Assembly (NCBI RefSeq): GCF_001458395.1
Contig: NZ_CYSR01000011.1
Coordinates: 62,001-126,000, forward strand
DNA length: 64,000 nucleotides
Direction of reading: 5' to 3'
Origin: Leisingera aquaemixtae
GTDB lineage: Bacteria > Pseudomonadota > Alphaproteobacteria > Rhodobacterales > Rhodobacteraceae
Below are positions 45,991 through 55,700 of the stretch, piece by piece. The notes under the pieces are model-generated. The model ran no database searches and was not told the origin of the DNA. It saw only the letters and a program-made list of their open reading frames with translations. Positions within the stretch are counted from its first letter, which is position 1. Every line of letters starts with the position of its first letter. Position numbers and translations under genes: made by a program.

Positions 45991-47385
45991 GAGCTATGCC
46001 GGGAAATGGGTGACGGGGTTTGAGAAGGCGGCGTATCGTGGCGGGTGTCAAAGCCTGCCAGAACTTCCAGAAGGAACGATACGCCTATGACGAACAATAC
46101 CGACATCATCGCCCTGCGTCAGCCGGAATCTGTTGACGATCCGCTGACTGAGATTGCCCGGGATGGGGCGCGCCGGATGCTGGCCGCTGCACTTCGGGCA
46201 GAGGCTGACGCCTTCGTCGCTCAGCATGCCGAAGAGGTCCTACCGGATGGCCGGCAGCGTGTCGTCCGGCATGGGTATGGGCCGGAGCGAAGCATCCAGA
46301 CCGGGATCGGCGCGCTTGATGTGCGCCGCCCGAAGGTGCGAGACCGCGCGGCCGGACCTGCTGACGAGAAGGTGCGGTTCAGCTCCGCCATTCTGCCGAA
46401 ATGGGCGCGGCGGTCGCGCAGCCTCGATGCCCTGCTGCCAGTCCTCTACCTGCGCGGCATTTCCACCGGCGACTTCCGGGAGGCGCTCTCTGCGATCTTG
46501 GGGGCGGAGGCGCCAAACCTGTCGCCGGGCGTGATTTCGCGCCTGACCGGGGAATGGCAGCAGGAACATGACCGCTGGCAGCGCCGTGATCTTTCGGCGC
46601 GGCGGTATGTCTACATCTGGGCGGACGGCGTCTACCTCCAGGCCCGGATGGAGCCGCAGGCCGAGTGCATGCTGGTCATTCTGGGCGCCACGCCCGAAGG
46701 GAAGAAGGAACTGGTCGGCTTCCAGGTCGGCGTTCGGGAAAGCGCGCAGAGTTGGCGCGAGTTGCTGGTCGACATCAAAGCCCGCGGGCTTGCCGTCCCG
46801 CCGGAGGTCGCCGTGGGAGACGGGGCCATGGGGTTCTGGAAGGCGCTCGACGAGGTCTTCCCCGGCACGCGTCATCAGCGCTGTTGGGTCCACAAGATCG
46901 CCAACGTGCTGAACAAGTTCCCGAAATCGATGCAGCCGACGGTGAAGGCCGACCTGCGCGAGATATGGCAGGCCGAGACCCGCGCTAAGGCCAAGGCCGC
47001 CATGGACATCTTCGCCGAGAAATATGGGATTAAATACGAGAAGGCGGTAACCTGCCTGACAAAAGACCGCGACGCACTGCTGGCGTTCTACGACTTCCCG
47101 GCCGACCATTGGGATCACCTGCGCACGGGCAACCCAATCGAAAGCGTCTTCGCCACCGTCCGGCACAGGACCGTCCGCACCAAGGGGTCGCTGTCGCAAA
47201 CGACAGTGAAGCTGATGGTGTTCAAGCTCGTTCAGACCGCCGCCAAAACATGGCGCCGCCTGAAGGGCGCGAACCGGTTGCCAATGGTCATCGAAGGCGT
47301 CAAATTCACCGACGGTGTCGCCGCCAGCGGCGCCGAAAACCGCGCCGCTTGATCAGGCTGCGTCACCCAAGTTCCAGCATAGCTC
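45991..47385 (+). mobile_element. IS256-family insertion sequence with 8-bp target duplication
   Basis: Imperfect terminal repeats begin GAGCTATGCCGG (45991) and, on the opposite strand at 47385, GAGCTATGCTGG; about 21 of 25 bases match. TTGACACC flanks both ends (45983-45990 and 47386-47393) as an 8-bp target duplication, the size expected for IS256. It inserted at the end of an IS6 fragment. Confidence 0.85.
46087..47352 (+). CDS. IS256-family transposase
   Basis: 421-residue mutator-type DDE transposase. First Asp in YIWADGVYLQARME, second Asp in VGDGAMGFWKALDE followed by RHQRCWVHKIANVLNKFP, and Glu in TGNPIESVFATVRHRT. Full length and uninterrupted. AAGGAACG precedes the ATG at 46087; earlier in-frame codons to 46045 lie in the terminal region. 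Confidence 0.93.
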   Translation: MTNNTDIIALRQPESVDDPLTEIARDGARRMLAAALRAEADAFVAQHAEEVLPDGRQRVVRHGYGPERSIQTGIGALDVRRPKVRDRAAGPADEKVRFSSAILPKWARRSRSLDALLPVLYLRGISTGDFREALSAILGAEAPNLSPGVISRLTGEWQQEHDRWQRRDLSARRYVYIWADGVYLQARMEPQAECMLVILGATPEGKKELVGFQVGVRESAQSWRELLVDIKARGLAVPPEVAVGDGAMGFWKALDEVFPGTRHQRCWVHKIANVLNKFPKSMQPTVKADLREIWQAETRAKAKAAMDIFAEKYGIKYEKAVTCLTKDRDALLAFYDFPADHWDHLRTGNPIESVFATVRHRTVRTKGSLSQTTVKLMVFKLVQTAAKTWRRLKGANRLPMVIEGVKFTDGVAASGAENRAA

Positions 47386-47393
47386 TTGACACC

Positions 47394-47594
47394 ACCGACA
47401 AGTTCCAAGAGATTACTTTCCTTCTCGCCTCTCTTGGCACCCTCCGAGGACACTAGTACCTCTTGAGCTGACAGCGTCGTGCAAACCAGCCGTTGCAAGA
47501 CCACACTCACTTCTTTCTCTGAATAGTTGCCCGGAAGGTGTCCGATGACTTCATCAGACAAGCCTTCATGCTGCAGAATTACCCACTGAGCCAT
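47394..47594 (-). pseudogene. Truncated gene of unknown function
   Basis: A minus-strand frame with GGAGG upstream of the ATG at 47594 encodes about 67 residues (MAQWVILQHEGLSDEVIGHL onward) before running into the target duplication of the IS256-type element. The matching downstream part is not present beyond the element, because the IS6 fragment lies there, so the gene was cut before or by the mobile-element insertions. No domain recognised. Confidence 0.55.
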
Positions 47595-47861
47595 TCCTGC
47601 CTCCGTTGTTAGATACAGCTTACCAACCTGGCACGTTACCGCAACGGGCGCGTCGAGCCCAACGTTAGTGTTTGCGCAGCCAAAACGCGTGCCTGAATTT
47701 CCTATACTTGCAAAGCATCCAGGCTCCCGAGGCGCGGCAATAATCGGAATTGTGCGTGATGCCTCGTACGCCAGGTTTCTTTACTTTGCCCCTGTTTATG
47801 CTAAGATTTTCATGCAGTAACTTCGATACAAACACGTGGGCGTGGTATTATCGATACGATC

Positions 47862-48248
47862 TTGAATAAACTAATCGAGGAAGGACCCCTCTATGGTGTT
47901 GGCTTTCTCCTTCTAATGTTTCTTATCGTTGGGCATTTTCTGATCTGGGACGAATTCTTCTTCGATGACGTATCGTTACGCCGAAAAATCTTCATGCTCG
48001 GCGCAAGCGCAATCCTAGGAGCGGTGGCACTGTTTCCTCTGGGGGGTATCGGCGGCTCAATTCTTGGTTTTTTTTTGGTGCCGCTGGTGGTGATACCCAT
48101 TTTGATAGGCGCGACTCTCGTGATTGGCATTTGGGTAGCTTCAGTTCCTAGTGAGGTTTGGGTACTGATCGGCTTCGGAATTTTGGCAATCATTGCGATT
48201 TTCGTGATTGTAATACTTGCATTACTATTTTGGAAAGTTGGCCTATGA
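47862..48248 (+). CDS. Small four-TM membrane protein, unknown function
   Basis: 128 residues from a TTG start, almost all hydrophobic: TM segments about 11-29, 44-62, 68-90 and 97-125 (FGILAIIAIFVIVILALLFW). The stretch DEFFFDDVSLRRKIFM is the only long polar loop. No family recognised. The start is uncertain and the ribosome-binding site is weak. Low GC, as elsewhere in the island. Confidence 0.5.
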   Translation: MNKLIEEGPLYGVGFLLLMFLIVGHFLIWDEFFFDDVSLRRKIFMLGASAILGAVALFPLGGIGGSILGFFLVPLVVIPILIGATLVIGIWVASVPSEVWVLIGFGILAIIAIFVIVILALLFWKVGL

Positions 48249-49204
48249 AGCTAATCTCAGCTAGATCAGCAAGCGTAAGGTGCGTATTTTCACGTTCCAC
48301 TCCCAAAATTCACTAAACAAACTCCTTCGGCGTCAAGGCGGCAAGTCGCTGTTCAGGCATCGCCGGAAAGCGGACTTTGACCGGGGTGGGTTGTCGTCGC
48401 CAGAGAACACCAGTTTGCACTTGCAGCGAATGGCTAGATTGTCCGCGACCTGTGAATTTGAGTGACAGATCTCGCTGCAGCATGCTTGAACGGCTGGTTT
48501 TCACGCCGCTCAGCGGCGCCCAAAATGATGCAGTCGCGGCGATTTTGCTGCTGCGAGCGCGCGCAGCGAAAAAATCCAAGGTTCAAGTTGGGCTCATGCC
48601 GCATGTTCGCCGCGCCGGGCGTGAATAGCTGATCTCCGATACAGAGGCCGTTCGCCTGGTCGGGCTTGAACTGGCAGTGAGCCGGACTTTGCTGCCGTTG
48701 CCCTTCCTGGTGTTTGCTGACGCAGCATCAGCTCGCGGGTGTGGCGTAATTTTCGCTGTGAAGCAGCATGTGTCGCCAAACTGGCCGTTGAAAGTCAGCC
48801 CGATGGGCCAAATTCAATCCACCCTTTCGCCGCAACGTGGATCGACCAACGAGGAGCGGGAGAAAGTGTGAATTCGCTTTAAGCGTACGTGCGGCTGCAT
48901 AACTTCGCCTTGCAGACATTCACATGGATTGCACACCGAACGCTCAAAAAGAGTTTAAGTCGCTGATTCAGCGAGACAGCCTGTCCAATCCTTAATAGAT
49001 CCTTGAGAAGGTTTTCATGGGTGCTGGCAGATGATCTCCAACCAGTCTTAGCTTGGACAACCAAACTGAACCTTATCTTCCCGCCTCAAGGGCAGTTCTT
49101 CTGAAAATGCCAAACTGTTCTATCTAAGGGTGTGCGTCAACGAAAATTCTTTTAGGTTAAACGCGGAGGCAAGACTCGATCGTGGCGAAGTTGGGGGAGT
49201 GCAA
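48249..49204. other. 956-bp gene-poor region upstream of the caspase operon
   Basis: No supported gene. The middle part (about 48670-48800) shares GGAC-Y-TTGCTGCCGTT with 36608-36624 and looks like decayed intergenic repeat DNA. The last about 150 bp, AT-rich before GGGGGAG at 49192, should contain the promoter for the two caspase genes. Confidence 0.45.
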
Positions 49205-52200
49205 ATGACAGCGACGCTTTACGGCCTTCTTGTAGGGATCGATGAATACAAGTCACCGGTTCCGGCACTGAAAGGATGCGTGAACGATATCGATGCCGTC
49301 GCAGCGCTCCTGCGTGAGTTTGGCGCCGAGGGCGACTTTGCCCTTGAGCTCAAGCTTCTAAAGGACGCCGAGGCGACACGTGAAGCGATCATTGATGGCT
49401 TTCGCAACCATCTCGGGAAGGCAGGCCCTGAAGATATCGTGCTCTTTTGCTACAGTGGCCATGGCTCCCAGGAAAAAGCACCACCCGAGTTTTGGCACCT
49501 GGAACCGGACCGCCTGAATGAGACCCTGGTCTGCTATGACAGCCGCGACGAAGGTCAGTGGGATCTTGCCGACAAGGAGCTCTCGGCGCTAATCGCCGAC
49601 GTTGCCGCCAGCGGGCCGCATGTGTTGTGCATCCTGGATTGCTGTCACTCCGGCAGCGGCACCCGCGCGCCGTTGGAGGAGGGGGCCGCGGTGCGCCGAG
49701 CCCCCACCGACCTGCGTCATCGGCCTGTGGACGCGTTTCTCGATGGTGCATTGGTGAATAACCTGGATCGGAGTGGCGGAACGCCTGGCGCGGGCTGGGG
49801 GGTGGTGCCGGCCGGAAAGCATCTGCTCCTCGCCGCTTGCCGCTCGAACGAGACCGCGAAGGAAGTCTATGAAGCCGGGAGACCGCACGGCGCCTTCACT
49901 GCGGCTCTGCTCGCGGCTCTGCGGCAAACCCGGGGGGCTATCAGCTACAGGGACCTTCTCAAGCGGGCCGAAGCTCAGGTGCGGCTGCGTGTGGCGCAGC
50001 AGGTGCCACAGGCCGAGGCGAGTGACCCGAACGATTTGCAGCGGACGTTCCTCGGCGGCGCAATTCGCCAACAGCGACCGCACTTTACGCTTCGGTACGA
50101 CCCGAAATTGGGGTGGGTGATTGATGGCGGTTCCGTTCATGGAATCCCCCCGCGCACGGGAGATGAAACGACCGTGCTGTTGGTATTCGATCTTCAGGCG
50201 AAGCCCGACACGTGGCGCGAACCGGAAGCGGCGCTGGCGACCGCCGACGTAGACGAGGTCCGGCCGTCGCTCAGCCGAGTCAGACTGCAAACCCGCAACG
50301 TGCCGCTTGACCAGAACTCGACCTACCGCGCTGTTGTGGTCGCAACGCCATTGCCCGCGCTCGGTGTCCAATTGATTGGCGAGCCCGGCGCCCTGGACCG
50401 GGTGCGAAAAGCCCTCGCGACATCCGGCCCGGATGGTAGGCAATCAACTTTTGTTCGCGAGGTTGGGCCTGAGAACGAGGCGGAGTTTCGCCTGAAGGCG
50501 CGAGACGGAACATTCCTCATCAGTCGGGCACAAGCCGAACGGCCACTCGTTGCTGAGATTGCAGGTGTGGGTAAGGAGGGCGCGCGGGCAGCGGTCCAGC
50601 GGCTGGAGCACGTCGCCCGGTGGAAGGCGCTGGCTGGGCTGGAGAACCCGGGGAGCCGACTTGGTGTCGATCCGGTCGAGATCGCGATCCTGCAACCTGC
50701 CTATGAGTCGGGCAAGGAGGTTTGGCGAGACACCGACCCGCGGCAGGCCATTCGCCTGGAGTACCGCTTCAGCAGCGGAAATTGGGAGCAACCAAAAGTT
50801 CGGATAGAGCTCAGGAATGGCAGTCAGCACGAAGTCTACTGCGCTCTCCTTTGGCTTGGCGAAGATTTCTCGGTGAGTTCCGCCCTGATCCCAGGCGGCA
50901 CTCTGCACCTGCCTGCGCGGGGATCCGCTGCGGTGAATGGCGGTGAACCTGTCTGGGGCTTTGTGCCAGAAGACAAATGGCGCGAGGGCCGAACAGAGGT
51001 GCGCGATGTGCTGAAGCTGATCGTCAGCACGGAACCGTTCGATGCGACGCTGTTCGAGCAGGAGGAGATAGAGCGTTACGCGCTGACCCGAGACGCCAAA
51101 GCTGCGGCTCTGCCGCGAAGCGCTCTCGAAAGGCTGGCTGCGCGATTGCATTTTCGAGGCCTGTCCCCAACGAAAGGCGGCGAAAGCGCGCCTGACTGGG
51201 GAACCGCCGAGTTGACGCTCACAGTCGTACGGCCCCTTGAGGCGGCTGAGGTGCCACGGGCAGATCAGCAACAGGACCTCGGTGCGGGCGTAACATTATT
51301 GGGTCACCCCAAGCTTTCTGCCAAGGCGCGACTGGTTTCCACAACGGAGGCGGGCCGTGGTCTTGGTGAACTGGGGCTTCCGGCGATCCTTCGCGATGCG
51401 CCGGACGTGTCAGAGGCGTTTTTGTTTGAGGCCCCGCGGGGCACAGACCCAGGCCTGGGCGCCCTTCAACTAATCGATGTCGAAAACCCTGAGACAGTAA
51501 GCGCCGACTCACCGCTGCTTTTGCGTGTGCAGTCGCAGCTACGTCCTGGCGAGCACGTCCTTCCGTTCGCTTGGGACGGTGAGTTCTTTCTGCCACTTGG
51601 TGCGGCTCGGCAGATCGACGGCGGCATGGAGATCGAATTGCGGCAGTTGCCGGAACCTAGTCAGACCGGTGCTGACGTTGAGCGCGGCATCGTCAGTTCG
51701 GTCAGGATTCTGTTCCAAAAGATCCTGAGTTCGAAACTCGGAACAGAGTTCGACTACCCGCGCTTGGCAGCGGTCAGCTTCGATGCGGAAGGGAAACCGA
51801 GCTACGACGCGACAGGGGATCTCGTTCGAGAGAGAGTCGCGAGTTCGGAACGGATCCTGCTATACGTTCATGGTATTCTAGGCGACACGCTTGGGATGAC
51901 CTCCGCATCGCGGACCGAGATAATGGTCTCGAGCGGACCCCCGCAGCGGATAGGGGATTTATACGACCTCGTTCTCGCGTTCGATTACGAGAACATCAAC
52001 ACCGGGATACGAGAGACCGCAAGGGCACTTGGGGACCGGCTTGTATCTGTCGGACTCGGGGCGGCCCACGGAAAGACGCTCCACGTGGCAGCACACTCAA
52101 TGGGCGGGCTGGTCGCCAGATGGTTCATTGAGCGCGAAGGCGGCGACAAGGTCGTTCAGCACTTGGTCACGCTCGGTACGCCGCACGCAGGCTCGCCATG

Positions 52201-52714
52201 GCCGACAATCCAGGGTTGGGCCACGACTGCGCTCGCAGTAGGCCTCAATGGTTTTTCGCAAGTTGCATGGCCAGTGCGCCTTCTCGGCGATCTTGTCGGT
52301 GCGGTCGAAGCAGTAGACGTGACTCTCGACGAAATGGCACCAGGATCGGACTTTTTGACAGAACTTGGGCGAAATTCCGATCCGAATGTGCCTTATTCTC
52401 TGTTGGTCGGGAACACGTCAGTCATTCCTGCAGCTGTGGAAACCGGGATACTGAGCAGCTTGTTGGCAAAGCTGTCGCCGCAACGTGTGTTGCATGCGGC
52501 AACTGCGCTCGCATTCCTGAAAGCGCCCAACGACATCGCAGTGAGTGTCGCAAGTGCAAAGGCCGTGCCGGAAGGGCGCGCGCTCGTACCGCAGGTGCAG
52601 GAGGCCGCTTGCGATCACATTAGTTTCTTTAGTTCCAACTCTGGGCAGAGATGCCTGTTGGAGGTTCTGCAGGGAGTGGGGGAAACTGGTCCAAACGACG
52701 ATGCGCAAAGTTGA
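49205..52714 (+). CDS. Caspase-domain protein fused to a C-terminal alpha/beta-hydrolase
   Basis: 1169 residues. Peptidase C14 caspase fold about 1-310: LLVGIDEYKSPVPALKGCVN, His86 in FCYSGHGSQ and Cys147 in LDCCHSGSG, so both catalytic residues are present. The middle about 310-870 is beta-rich with no clear domain. The C-terminal hydrolase about 870-1140 has oxyanion motif LLYVHGILGD (His889), nucleophile Ser965 in AAHSMGGLVARW, LVTLGTPHAGS, and a candidate catalytic His1138 in CDHISFF, the pattern of lipases and palmitoyl-esterases. No TM or signal peptide. The ATG at 49205 follows GGGGGAG. The next gene starts 14 bp before its stop. Inferred effector of a death or immunity operon; substrate unknown. 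Confidence 0.87.
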   Translation: MTATLYGLLVGIDEYKSPVPALKGCVNDIDAVAALLREFGAEGDFALELKLLKDAEATREAIIDGFRNHLGKAGPEDIVLFCYSGHGSQEKAPPEFWHLEPDRLNETLVCYDSRDEGQWDLADKELSALIADVAASGPHVLCILDCCHSGSGTRAPLEEGAAVRRAPTDLRHRPVDAFLDGALVNNLDRSGGTPGAGWGVVPAGKHLLLAACRSNETAKEVYEAGRPHGAFTAALLAALRQTRGAISYRDLLKRAEAQVRLRVAQQVPQAEASDPNDLQRTFLGGAIRQQRPHFTLRYDPKLGWVIDGGSVHGIPPRTGDETTVLLVFDLQAKPDTWREPEAALATADVDEVRPSLSRVRLQTRNVPLDQNSTYRAVVVATPLPALGVQLIGEPGALDRVRKALATSGPDGRQSTFVREVGPENEAEFRLKARDGTFLISRAQAERPLVAEIAGVGKEGARAAVQRLEHVARWKALAGLENPGSRLGVDPVEIAILQPAYESGKEVWRDTDPRQAIRLEYRFSSGNWEQPKVRIELRNGSQHEVYCALLWLGEDFSVSSALIPGGTLHLPARGSAAVNGGEPVWGFVPEDKWREGRTEVRDVLKLIVSTEPFDATLFEQEEIERYALTRDAKAAALPRSALERLAARLHFRGLSPTKGGESAPDWGTAELTLTVVRPLEAAEVPRADQQQDLGAGVTLLGHPKLSAKARLVSTTEAGRGLGELGLPAILRDAPDVSEAFLFEAPRGTDPGLGALQLIDVENPETVSADSPLLLRVQSQLRPGEHVLPFAWDGEFFLPLGAARQIDGGMEIELRQLPEPSQTGADVERGIVSSVRILFQKILSSKLGTEFDYPRLAAVSFDAEGKPSYDATGDLVRERVASSERILLYVHGILGDTLGMTSASRTEIMVSSGPPQRIGDLYDLVLAFDYENINTGIRETARALGDRLVSVGLGAAHGKTLHVAAHSMGGLVARWFIEREGGDKVVQHLVTLGTPHAGSPWPTIQGWATTALAVGLNGFSQVAWPVRLLGDLVGAVEAVDVTLDEMAPGSDFLTELGRNSDPNVPYSLLVGNTSVIPAAVETGILSSLLAKLSPQRVLHAATALAFLKAPNDIAVSVASAKAVPEGRALVPQVQEAACDHISFFSSNSGQRCLLEVLQGVGETGPNDDAQS

Positions 52715-55700
52715 GGTTTTCCCATTGGACGAGTTTGCACATAGCCACGCCGTTTTGATTGGCATCGACCGATACGAATATGTTCGGCCGCTTGTAACGC
52801 CCGTGTCAGATGCGACGGCCCTTGCGGGTATCTTGGCGCAACAGCACGGTTTTGAAGCGCGGGTCGTTCCGGAGGATGCCGCAACACTTGTCGGTTTGCG
52901 GGATGTTTTGTCAGAGCTTTCAAAACGAGTGGGGCCAAACGACCGCGTCCTTTTCTACTTTGCCGGTCACGGGATCGCACTCCAAAGCGATGACGGGCCA
53001 AAGGGGTACATTCTTCCGCAGGACGCCAGCCCTACCGACGAATCAACATTTCTTGGGATGGTCGAGCTTCAGGAGGCGTTGGAGGCGCTGCCCTGCAGAC
53101 ACATGCTTGTCGTTCTCGACTGCTGCTTCGCCGGGGCGATGCGCTGGGCGAGCTACCGCGATCTGGCTATAGCGTCTGCGTCACTGCATGAGAGGCGGTA
53201 CCGCTGGTATATCGAAGGCGATGCATGGCAGGCAATTGCGTCGGCAGCCCACAACGAAAAGGCTCTCGATGTGGTCGCGGGTAACGCGATCGGCGAGCGG
53301 GCGGAGGAAGTCGGTCGTCATTCTCCTTTTGCGCAGGCGCTGATCGATGGGCTGCAAGGCGCTGCCGACTACACCAATGATGGTGTCATCACTACAACTG
53401 AATTGCACGTTTTTCTGGAAGACCGCCTTCGTCAACAGAAGAGCGCCAACGATCGCCCACAGACCCCGCATTCGTGGTTGCTGAAGAAGCACGGCAGAGG
53501 TCAGTTCGTGTTCTTGGCCCCGGGTCGGGAGCTCGACTTGCAGCCGGCGCCAGAGCTCAATTCCGACACGAACCCATGGCGCGGCCTGGAGCCCTACGAG
53601 GCGAAGCACCGGGACCTGTTCTTTGGCAGGGATCAGGCCGTTCAAGCACTGGCGAGCCTCGTGTTGGGGAAAGACGAAAGCGGGAGTGATCGAGAGGGGT
53701 CTCTTCGGCCATTCGTAGTGGTTACCGGTCCGTCGGGGATCGGCAAATCAAGCCTAGTGCGGGCTGGCCTGCTTCCGAAAATTCCCGAGGAGACCAAGAC
53801 CGCCATAATGCGGCCCGGGAAGGACCCGTTCGAGAGCTTGTTACTCGCGCTGCGCGGCAATAAAATGGAGGCGGGCGTCCGCGACGCTGACGCTGAACGA
53901 TGCCCTGCGTTACAGCGCTGGTGGGCCAGCGGCGAATTGGCTCGCCGACATCAAGTATTCCGAGATCCCGAGGTGGGGGACACGCACGGCTATGGGCAGC
54001 GTATGGGCCATTGGTTGGCCCGCTATGACGGAGGAGGTCGCCTTCTTCTTGTCATTGACCAAGCCGAAGAGCTGTTCACGATGAGCGATCGTTCCAAGGC
54101 CGATGCATTTATTGGCATGCTCGCCTCCGCGCTGGACAAGGCGGACGACCGGCTGCAAGTCATTGTAACGTTGCGCTCAGAGTTCGAACCGCAATTCGTG
54201 GATTCGACTTTGCGGTCTCGCTGGCAGGACGCGCGATACATCGTCCCGCAGATGACTCAAGACGAGCTGCGTCGTGTGATCGAGCTGCCGGCGTCGGCCA
54301 AGGTGATGCGCTTCGAGACAGACACGCTCATCGACCAGCTCATCAATGAAGTGGTCAACATGCCCGGCGGGCTGCCGCTGCTCTCATTCGCACTCAGCGA
54401 GATTTACAAAAAGTACCTGGAGCGCGATGACGAAGATCGGACCCTGACATGGGCAGACTACAAGGCGCTCAAGGGCGGCGTAGTTGGATCGCTTCGCGTT
54501 CGCGCGGACCTGATCGTGGAAAGCTTCGATCCGGTTGTGCGACTAACAATGCAGCGGGTGGCAGAGCGACTCATAGCGGTGGAATCGAGCGAGTTCGCGC
54601 GTCGGCGCGTGCCGCGGCTCGAGCTTGAGATGGCGGACCCTGCCGAGAATATTCGCGTCCAAACAGTCATAAGGCAGCTCTTGGCAGCTCGGCTCATCGT
54701 TACGGATGAAATCGGTGGCGAGGCGTATGTGGAGTTCGCGCACGATGCGTTAATCACGAGTTGGCCGCAGCTGCTGGTCTGGGTGAGAAACGACCTCGAA
54801 AACATCATTGTGCTGCGTCGGCTCACTGCGAGCGCCAAGCAATGGGCCGAGCCCGACGAGGCGGGACGCGGCACACTTTGGGTCGATGCGGCGCGTCAGG
54901 AGCAGATTGAGGCGCTTGAGAAGGCTTCAACGCCGGGATTGAACAAGAAAGAACGAAGATTCGCTGAAGCAAGCCAACGTCGAGCCCAGAGAAACCGGCG
55001 TTTCAGGACAGCAGTGGGAGCGTCGCTGGTCGCACTGACAATCATCGCGGTGATCGGGGGCGTCGCAGCTTTAATCGCGCGAGAGGAGGCCGTCGCTCAA
55101 CGCGACGTTGCGTGGAGCAACGAATCGCGTTTTCTGACTGGCGCTGCAGAAGCGCGGACAGCCATTGGCCAAGCCTCAAAGGCGCTTGGCTTTTCGCTGG
55201 CCGCACTGCCGAACGCAGAGGTTCCCGACAGACCGGTTCTGCAAGTCGCGGTCAATTCCCTGTATCGCGCCTGGACCGAACAGCGGGAGATTGCAATTTT
55301 CCGTGGTCACAGCCTGCCGATCGATGGGGCAATGCCTCTGCCTGGCGGCAGGCTATTGACCTGGAGCCGGGACCGCACCGCCATCTTGTGGGATGAGAGC
55401 GGCGCGATCCGGCATGTGCTTGACGGCTCGCCACATGGAATCGGCGATGCGGTGGAGCTTCCAAGCGGACATATCGTCACTTGGGCTGGGGGCTGGGCTG
55501 GTGACGAGGATCGGACCGGGCGGCTTTGGTCTGACTCAGGCGAATTTATTGCCGTCCTTGACCGACATACCTATCTCATCAGCGATGTTGCCTCGGTTAA
55601 TGACTCCGAATTCATAACCGTTAGCAGCGATGGTTCCGTACAATACTGGTCGGTTGATGGAACTCAGGGCGCGAGGCTTCAGAGCGACAGCCAAGGACGA

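Noticed and set aside
46044-46051. GGTGTCAA as the left end of the IS256-type element
   Set aside because: The longer match at 45991 (GAGCTATGCCGG) with flanking TTGACACC duplication explains both ends better.
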